DNA of 9,709 bases. Origin: Clostridia bacterium. GTDB taxonomy: Bacteria > Bacillota > Clostridia > Oscillospirales > RGIG7773. Numbering within the stretch: the first letter of the stretch is position 1; each line of letters opens with the position of its first letter. The position numbers were made by a program, and so were the translations under genes. The notes beneath the pieces are model-generated. The model saw only the letters and a program-made list of their open reading frames with translations, was not told the DNA's origin and searched no databases. The DNA is taken from contig JAFZHO010000138.1 of NCBI GenBank assembly GCA_017554835.1, forward strand, positions 1-9,709, in the 5' to 3' direction. Positions 6,139 to 9,709 of the stretch are shown here, in pieces.

Positions 6139-6633
6139 ATGAAAAAGCTTTTGGCTTTGCTGCTTGTTTTTTGCTTTATTTTTTCGGGATGTCAGGGAAA
6201 AGACTCCGTGATTAATATGGCGGCAGAAAAAATATCTTTTTCCATACCATCAAATTGGACCGAGATAGAAAACCCCGACCCTTCCGTTTATAGCAAGGTA
6301 TTTTCAAATAAAGAATATACCGAGTTTCTCGGCGTAATATCAGAAAGGGTTGATAAAATCGACCTTAAGGAATACGCTTCAAGAGTAAAAAAACAAATGG
6401 CGGAAAATATTGAAAAAGACTATCTTGTCGTTACCGAGGAGACTATTACCGGTGAAGAATTTTCGGCGGTGCGACTTGAATTTGTATCGGAGATTGAGGA
6501 AACGGGATTATATTATTACGTTGTTATTCTTCAGAAAGACGATATATTTAATCAACTGCTATTCTGGACGGCTGAGGAGTTTATGGACTATTCAAAGCCG
6601 AATTTTGAAAAAGTGGTTTCATCTCTTGATTAA
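6139..6633 (+). CDS. small lipoprotein, PsbP/Mog1-like fold suspected
   Basis: Predicted 164-aa exported lipoprotein. Residues 1-17 are a signal peptide (MKKLLALLLV core) and FSGC at 15-18 is the lipobox, with Cys18 the lipidated residue. The mature part starts with 'ISFSIPSNWTEIEN', continues through 'KEYASRVKKQM', a strand pair around 'EEFSAVRLEF' and 'TGLYYYVVIL', and a final helix ending FEKVVSSLD. This layout resembles PsbP/DUF1795-type single domains in Firmicute lipoproteins; the role is unknown. An in-frame extension of this frame back into thrS is not used, because ATG at 6139 gives a perfect signal peptide. No strong ribosome site is visible, so translation is probably coupled to thrS, 4 nt upstream. 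It therefore comes under T-box control. Its last 9 codons and terminator are duplicated at 7381-7444. Confidence 0.85.
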   Translation: MKKLLALLLVFCFIFSGCQGKDSVINMAAEKISFSIPSNWTEIENPDPSVYSKVFSNKEYTEFLGVISERVDKIDLKEYASRVKKQMAENIEKDYLVVTEETITGEEFSAVRLEFVSEIEETGLYYYVVILQKDDIFNQLLFWTAEEFMDYSKPNFEKVVSSLD

Positions 6634-6667
6634 AAAAAGACCTTGGATTTTATCCAAGGTCTTTTTT
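6603..6667. repeat. direct repeat, copy 1 (coding end of lipoprotein plus terminator)
   Basis: 65 bp nearly identical to 7381-7444: one substitution (G6628 versus A7406) and one A fewer in the other copy. This copy holds the last codons FEKVVSSLD, the stop and the terminator, so it is the probable original. Confidence 0.93.
6633..6667 (+). terminator. terminator of the thrS operon
   Basis: A perfect 15-bp stem (6633-6647 with 6653-6667), five-nt loop, A6 on the left and T6 on the right. It overlaps the lipoprotein stop codon. Confidence 0.93.
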
Positions 6668-6731
6668 GTATAACGAAAACCTCATGGTTCAAAAGAGATT
6701 TAGGGATGAGCAAAAAGTAGAGAAAGTTATG

Positions 6732-6873
6732 CCTTGCCTCCCTCTGACGAGGGAGGTGGATTTTTGCGTAGCAAAAAGACGGAGGGAGAGAATAAGTACA
6801 GAATATGTTACCTTGATTTTCTCTCCCTCAGTTTCGCTAACGCTCAACAGCTCCCTCGTCAGAGGGAGCCAGG
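6732..6873. mobile_element. MITE-like palindromic element, 142 bp
   Basis: The two ends carry the same 18-bp core CTCCCTCTGACGAGGGAG in inverted orientation (6738-6755 and 6851-6868). Each core is itself a hairpin: 7 bp (8 at the left) around TGAC or GTCA. Further in, GAGGGAGAGAA (6783-6793) is mirrored by TTCTCTCCCTC (6819-6829). A third hairpin, TTTTTGC/GCAAAAA with loop GTA, occupies 6761-6777. Ends resemble each other out to CCTTGC/GCCAGG. No coding capacity; open frames crossing it on either strand are by-products of the palindrome. I associate similar CTCCCTC-TGAC-GAGGGAG elements with Oscillospirales genomes, from memory. No clear target duplication was found. Confidence 0.75.
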
Positions 6874-6967
6874 GACTTGATTGACCGGTTTGCTGGCGAA
6901 TATTTATTTTTTGTCTTTCTTTTTCCAAAGCTTTTTTATTGCAATTAACTCCAATATATGTTAGACT

Positions 6968-7090
6968 ATAATTGCGACGTAATTTTAATAATATTTCACT
7001 ATAACAAGTGTGTTTTTTTACCTTTCGGTAAAAATGCATACTCTATTCAACATACTTGTATGTGAAATATTAAGATTATGTCGCAATAAT
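6968..7090. repeat. 123-bp long imperfect palindrome
   Basis: Bases 6968-6999 and 7062-7090 are inverted copies (ATTGCGAC at 6971-6978, GTCGCAAT at 7080-7087, ATTTCAC at 6993-6999, GTGAAAT at 7062-7068) with a few mismatches and a 3-nt bulge. Pairing continues with CAAGTGTG 7005-7012 and CATACTTG 7051-7058. The tip is an 8-bp hairpin TTTTTACC/GGTAAAAA (7015-7022 with 7027-7034) with loop TTTC. A TATAAT at 6967-6972 overlaps the left edge, but I find no -35 box at a proper distance. Either a second small mobile palindrome or a structured leader of the 7153 gene. Confidence 0.65.
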
Positions 7091-7108
7091 CGGGGTTATG
7101 CATTTTTC

Positions 7109-7135
7109 GTGCGTAGCTTCGGCTACGCACTTTTT
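7109..7135 (+). terminator. UUCG-loop terminator just before a small gene
   Basis: Perfect 9-bp GC-rich stem (7109-7117 with 7122-7130), TTCG tetraloop and T5 at 7131-7135. It ends only 17 nt before the ATG at 7153, so it either insulates that gene or acts as an attenuator. Confidence 0.88.
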
Positions 7136-7152
7136 AATTTGTGAGGTAAAAA

Positions 7153-7386
7153 ATGAATATTAAGCTTGAACTTCTGAAAAGATATATTTCTGATTTTGTA
7201 AATTCACAAATCAATAATTTTGAAATCGACCCGTCTCAGATTGCCGATTCAACGGCTATACAAATTCTATCCGAGATTCAAAAAGTTATTACCGATGAAA
7301 AATATTCCGATTTTGATGCAATAGAAGAGATTGTTTGCATTTTTGAAAAATATAAAATTGATGCCGGAGCCCGACATGACTTTTGA
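7153..7386 (+). CDS. small hypothetical protein (77 aa)
   Basis: A 77-aa acidic protein, probably all-helical and cytoplasmic, with no signal peptide or membrane segment. GAGG at 7143-7146 precedes the ATG by 6 nt. Blocks such as 'PSQIADSTAIQILSEIQKVI', 'DFDAIEEIVCIFEKYKIDAG' and a terminal HDF look like a conserved clostridial small protein I have an impression of seeing, ending in similar HDF motifs; no function is known to me. Its final Phe codon and TGA stop lie in the first six bases of the second copy of the direct repeat, so the C-terminus may have been shaped by the insertion. The strong terminator 17 nt upstream and the lack of a clear promoter make its expression uncertain. Confidence 0.6.
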   Translation: MNIKLELLKRYISDFVNSQINNFEIDPSQIADSTAIQILSEIQKVITDEKYSDFDAIEEIVCIFEKYKIDAGARHDF

Positions 7387-7444
7387 AAAAGTGGTTTCAT
7401 CTCTTAATTAAAAAAGACCTTGGATTTTATCCAAGGTCTTTTTT
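7381..7444. repeat. direct repeat, copy 2 (non-coding duplicate)
   Basis: 64 bp matching 6603-6667 with one substitution and a one-base deletion. Here the first part is no longer translated in the lipoprotein frame; it supplies the TGA of the 7153 gene and a second working terminator. Confidence 0.93.
7410..7444. terminator. bidirectional terminator for the 7153 gene and the kinase gene
   Basis: The same 15-bp stem as at 6633-6667 (7410-7424 with 7430-7444), with A6 and T6 on the two flanks. It serves the plus-strand small gene and, on the minus strand, the kinase gene that stops at 7446. Confidence 0.9.
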
Positions 7445-7445
7445 A

Positions 7446-8492
7446 TTACATTTTATCAAAATAAGCTCTGATATGGGCAATATTAAATGCGGTCTGATAG
7501 GATGAGAGGCGATTAAGTTTAATATTTGATTTAGGAAGAGACAAAGTTATTGAGAAAAGCCCGTCCTTAATTTTTGCTGAGACTTTTCCATCGTGATACT
7601 GAGCAATTTTTTTGACGAGATAAAGCCCCTGACCACTACCTTTTATATTCTCGCCGTCGGCGGTGGTATATCCGTAGTCAAAAATCTTTTTTATATTTTG
7701 CATATCCTGGCAGTCAACCTGATTTGAAATAATGATTTTTGCGTAGGTATAGGTTTTTTCAAAGGAAACAAAAATTTTTGAATCTTTTGTTTTATATTTC
7801 ACTGCGTTGGAAAAAATATTTAATAAAGCGCTTGATAAAAGAGGCGAATTTATCATAGCGAAACAGATTTCGTCTTTTTTGAACTCAAATTCAACATCTT
7901 TAATAAGATTACCAATTTCGTTATAATGAGATTTAACGAAAGAGGATAGCTCGGTGTTTATGAGAGTTTTATCTTTTTTGCCAAGATAAAGGGAAATAAG
8001 GTCTCGCGTGTTATTTGTATATTTAATGGTTTTATAAATATTATCTTTAATTATGCTTGAATAGTGTTGGATTTTCTCGTCGCTATCTTTTAATATACGG
8101 TCGTTTGCCATGCTAATTACGGAAAGACAGTTAAGTATATCGTGGTTCGACATTGAAAGAAGATTTCCAAGTTCGTCATGAGAAAAGAAATTTTTTGTAA
8201 AATCCGAAAAAACGCATAAGGTTTCGATTTCATCATTGCAAAAAACCGGGATTATAGTGATATATACGGATATATTTTTATTTGCGATATTATCGGAATA
8301 AATCGAGCAGGTTTTTTGACGGAATTTATTTTCTATGGCGGAGTGGTTTTTTTCTATATAGTTAATCGTTATATCCTTGCAGATAGAATCCGTTGAATAA
8401 ATAACAGTGGATTTTTTTGTTTTCATATTGAACTGAATATTAACGGCGCCTGCGTTCTGGAATTTGCTGGAAAGCTCTTTATCTAAAATCAT
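7446..8492 (-). CDS. soluble sensor histidine kinase-like protein (orphan)
   Basis: 348-aa protein with a C-terminal HATPase_c domain. The likely phospho-acceptor is His117 in SNHDILN (115-121), followed by a helical dimerisation region to about 170. ATP-lid motifs: N box LLNIFSNAVKY (223-233), an F-box-like DYGYTT (272-277) and G2 box GSGQGL (285-290). The G1 box is atypical: IIISNQVD (253-260) has Asn where DxGxG is usual, as in some AgrC/CitA-like kinases. No transmembrane segment is visible; residues 1-105 may be a PAS-like cytosolic sensor. A 30-residue tail follows the ATPase domain. The start is ATG at 8492, since AAGGTGAT (8504-8497) is correctly placed for it and overlaps the alternative GTG at 8501. 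No response regulator is adjacent, so partner and signal are unknown. Confidence 0.85.
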   Translation of the reverse strand: MILDKELSSKFQNAGAVNIQFNMKTKKSTVIYSTDSICKDITINYIEKNHSAIENKFRQKTCSIYSDNIANKNISVYITIIPVFCNDEIETLCVFSDFTKNFFSHDELGNLLSMSNHDILNCLSVISMANDRILKDSDEKIQHYSSIIKDNIYKTIKYTNNTRDLISLYLGKKDKTLINTELSSFVKSHYNEIGNLIKDVEFEFKKDEICFAMINSPLLSSALLNIFSNAVKYKTKDSKIFVSFEKTYTYAKIIISNQVDCQDMQNIKKIFDYGYTTADGENIKGSGQGLYLVKKIAQYHDGKVSAKIKDGLFSITLSLPKSNIKLNRLSSYQTAFNIAHIRAYFDKM

Positions 8493-8496
8493 TTTA

Positions 8497-8504
8497 ATCA
8501 CCTT
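8497..8504 (-). promoter_or_regulatory. ribosome site that decides the kinase start
   Basis: AAGGTGAT on the minus strand lies 4 nt before ATG 8492-8490 (8 nt counted from the GG). The GTG at 8501-8499 is inside it and has no ribosome site of its own. A promoter for this gene could not be placed with confidence in the AT-rich 8511-8560. Confidence 0.7.
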
Positions 8505-8606
8505 AATGATATTTTATATGTATAATTATCAAAAATCAACAAAAAATAGAAAAAAACAAAAATCTCTATGTGTAAAACGGAAATATTTCAAAATAAGGTT
8601 AAATTT

Positions 8607-8648
8607 TTGACAATCTCTATTGCAAAAAATTAAAATATGGTATAAAAT
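8607..8648 (+). promoter_or_regulatory. gap promoter region, two overlapping candidates
   Basis: Candidate one is perfect TTGACA 8607-8612 with TAAAAT 8631-8636 (18-nt spacer). Candidate two is TTGCAA 8620-8625 with TAAAAT 8643-8648 (17-nt spacer), overlapping TGG-TATAAA (8638-8646), an extended -10. Either gives a 33-45-nt leader ending in the strong gap ribosome site. Confidence 0.65.
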
Positions 8649-8688
8649 ATAACTGTTAAAATTTATTTAAATTACGGAGGTAATACTT

Positions 8689-9709
8689 ATGGCAGTAAAA
8701 GTTGCTATTAACGGATTTGGCCGTATCGGCCGTTTGGCTTTCAGACAGATGTTTGGTGCAGAGGGATATGAAATCGTTGCAATCAACGACTTAACTAAAC
8801 CTTCTATGCTTGCTGACCTTCTAAAATATGACACTGCTCAGGGCGGTTATTGCGGAAGAATCGGCGAAAACCTTCATACTGTTGAAGCTGATGACGAAGC
8901 TAACACTATCACAGTTGACGGAAAAACTCTAACAATCTATAAAGAAGCAGATGCTTCTAAACTTCCTTGGGGCGAAATCGGTGTTGACGTTGTTCTTGAG
9001 TGCACAGGTTTCTACTGCTCTAAAGATAAATCTCAGGCTCATATCGATGCAGGTGCTAAAAAAGTTGTTATTTCTGCTCCAGCAGGTAACGACCTTAAAA
9101 CTATCGTTTTCTCAGTAAACGAAAATACTCTTACTAAAGAAGACGTTATCATTTCTGCTGCATCTTGCACTACTAACTGCTTGGCTCCTATGGCTGACGC
9201 TCTTAACAAATACGCTCCTATCCAGTCCGGTATTATGTCTACTATCCATGCTTATACCGGTGACCAGATGATTCTTGACGGTCCTCATAGAAAAGGCGAT
9301 ATGAGAAGAGCTAGAGCAGGTGCTGCAAATATCGTTCCTAACTCAACAGGCGCTGCAAAAGCTATCGGTCTTGTTATTCCTGAGCTTAACGGCAAACTTA
9401 TCGGTTCTGCTCAGCGTGTTCCTGTTGCAACTGGTTCAACTACTATTCTTACTGCAGTAGTTAAAGGAACTGACGTAACTGTTGACGGAATCAACGCTGC
9501 TATGAAAGCTGCTGCTTCTGAGTCTTATGGTTATAATACTGATCCAATCGTTTCTTCTGACGTTATCGGAATGAAATACGGTTCTCTATTTGATGCTACT
9601 CAGACTATGGTTGCTAAAATTGCTGACGACCTTTATGAAGTTCAGGTTGTTTCTTGGTACGACAACGAAAACAGCTACACAAGCCAAATGGTTCGTACAA
9701 TTAAATACT
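8689..9709 (+). CDS. gap: glyceraldehyde-3-phosphate dehydrogenase, type I (3' end cut by window)
   Basis: NAD-dependent glycolytic enzyme converting glyceraldehyde-3-phosphate to 1,3-bisphosphoglycerate in the cytoplasm. 340 codons are visible and no stop is reached, so only a few C-terminal residues should be missing. Features: NAD-binding NGFGRIGR (8-15); Asp34 in AINDL, the residue that favours NAD over NADP; catalytic Cys160 in SCTTNC; His187 in STIHAYTGD; phosphate-binding RARAGAANIVPNSTGAAKA; and SWYDNENSYTSQ near the C-terminus. GGAGG at 8676-8680 is 8 nt before ATG. Codons are strongly biased to T-ending GCT, GTT, ACT and CTT, more so than in its neighbours, as expected for a highly expressed gene. 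It is divergent from the kinase gene, with 196 bp between starts. Confidence 0.97.
   Translation, partial: MAVKVAINGFGRIGRLAFRQMFGAEGYEIVAINDLTKPSMLADLLKYDTAQGGYCGRIGENLHTVEADDEANTITVDGKTLTIYKEADASKLPWGEIGVDVVLECTGFYCSKDKSQAHIDAGAKKVVISAPAGNDLKTIVFSVNENTLTKEDVIISAASCTTNCLAPMADALNKYAPIQSGIMSTIHAYTGDQMILDGPHRKGDMRRARAGAANIVPNSTGAAKAIGLVIPELNGKLIGSAQRVPVATGSTTILTAVVKGTDVTVDGINAAMKAAASESYGYNTDPIVSSDVIGMKYGSLFDATQTMVAKIADDLYEVQVVSWYDNENSYTSQMVRTIKY

Larger units (their letters stand above)
6668..7380. other. probable inserted segment bounded by direct repeats
   Basis: This stretch lies between the two copies of the 64/65-bp repeat and separates the lipoprotein gene from the convergent kinase gene. 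It holds a MITE-like repeat, a second long palindrome, a UUCG terminator and one small gene. I see nothing else in 6668-6731 or 6874-6966. It looks like an accessory insertion into an ancestral arrangement of lipoprotein gene, terminator and kinase gene. Insertion is inferred from the repeats; no transposase or integrase is present. Confidence 0.5.

Noticed and set aside
6967..6972. TATAAT as a promoter for the small gene at 7153
   Set aside because: The nearest -35-like TTGCAA (6939-6944) is 22 nt away, too far, and a strong terminator lies between it and the gene.
6666..7039. Open frames on both strands across the palindromic element (6666-6884 plus, 6689-7039 minus)
   Set aside because: They exist because the MITE-like inverted repeat is open on both strands; the peptides repeat the same LPLTRE-type string and have no ribosome site.
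1..9709. CRISPR array, tRNA or rRNA genes, transposase or phage genes
   Set aside because: No regularly spaced repeats, cloverleaf, rRNA motifs or recombinase-type coding regions were seen.

Overview
The window looks like chromosomal DNA of a low-GC Gram-positive anaerobe, most likely of class Clostridia (an Oscillospiraceae-like gut Firmicute). The evidence is AT-rich intergenic DNA with sigma-A-like promoters, strong AGGAGG ribosome sites, occasional TTG starts, a T-box in front of thrS, a decarboxylase-type sodium pump, lipoprotein signal peptides and many intrinsic terminators. Species assignment is inference.

Layout. Bases 28-969 hold a complete one-gene unit: promoter, DegV-family fatty-acid-binding gene and GNRA-loop terminator. 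Bases 970-1327 are non-coding and contain two adjacent hairpins, a near-consensus promoter and a 149-bp imperfect inverted repeat, leading into an unrecognised lipoprotein gene (1328-2287). A perfect 18-bp bidirectional terminator (2334-2373) separates it from a minus-strand operon. That operon is oadB (2538-3683) followed by a very small OadG-like gene (2376-2522, 48 aa). It is read from its own promoter through a ~158-nt structured leader with the layout of a riboswitch (aptamer-like fold plus terminator, with a mutually exclusive outer helix). Divergently, 3907-4167 is a promoter plus threonine T-box, followed by thrS (4200-6134) and, 4 nt later, a small lipoprotein gene (6139-6633) with a PsbP/Mog1-like look, ending in a terminator.

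Bases 6668-7380 appear to be an inserted segment. It carries a 142-bp MITE-like element, a second 123-bp long palindrome, a UUCG terminator and a 77-codon conserved-looking small gene. It is flanked by 64/65-bp near-identical direct repeats that copy the 3' end of the lipoprotein gene and its terminator. A soluble, orphan histidine-kinase-like gene (7446-8492, minus) follows, then the divergently transcribed glycolytic gene gap, which runs off the right edge.

How the genes relate: thrS and its downstream lipoprotein gene share threonine-starvation control. oadB and the mini-OadG would form the membrane part of a Na+ pump without a linked carboxyltransferase or biotin carrier, possibly under ion-responsive RNA control. 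The other genes are independent housekeeping or accessory units. The most interesting items are the oadB leader RNA and the duplicated-terminator insertion.
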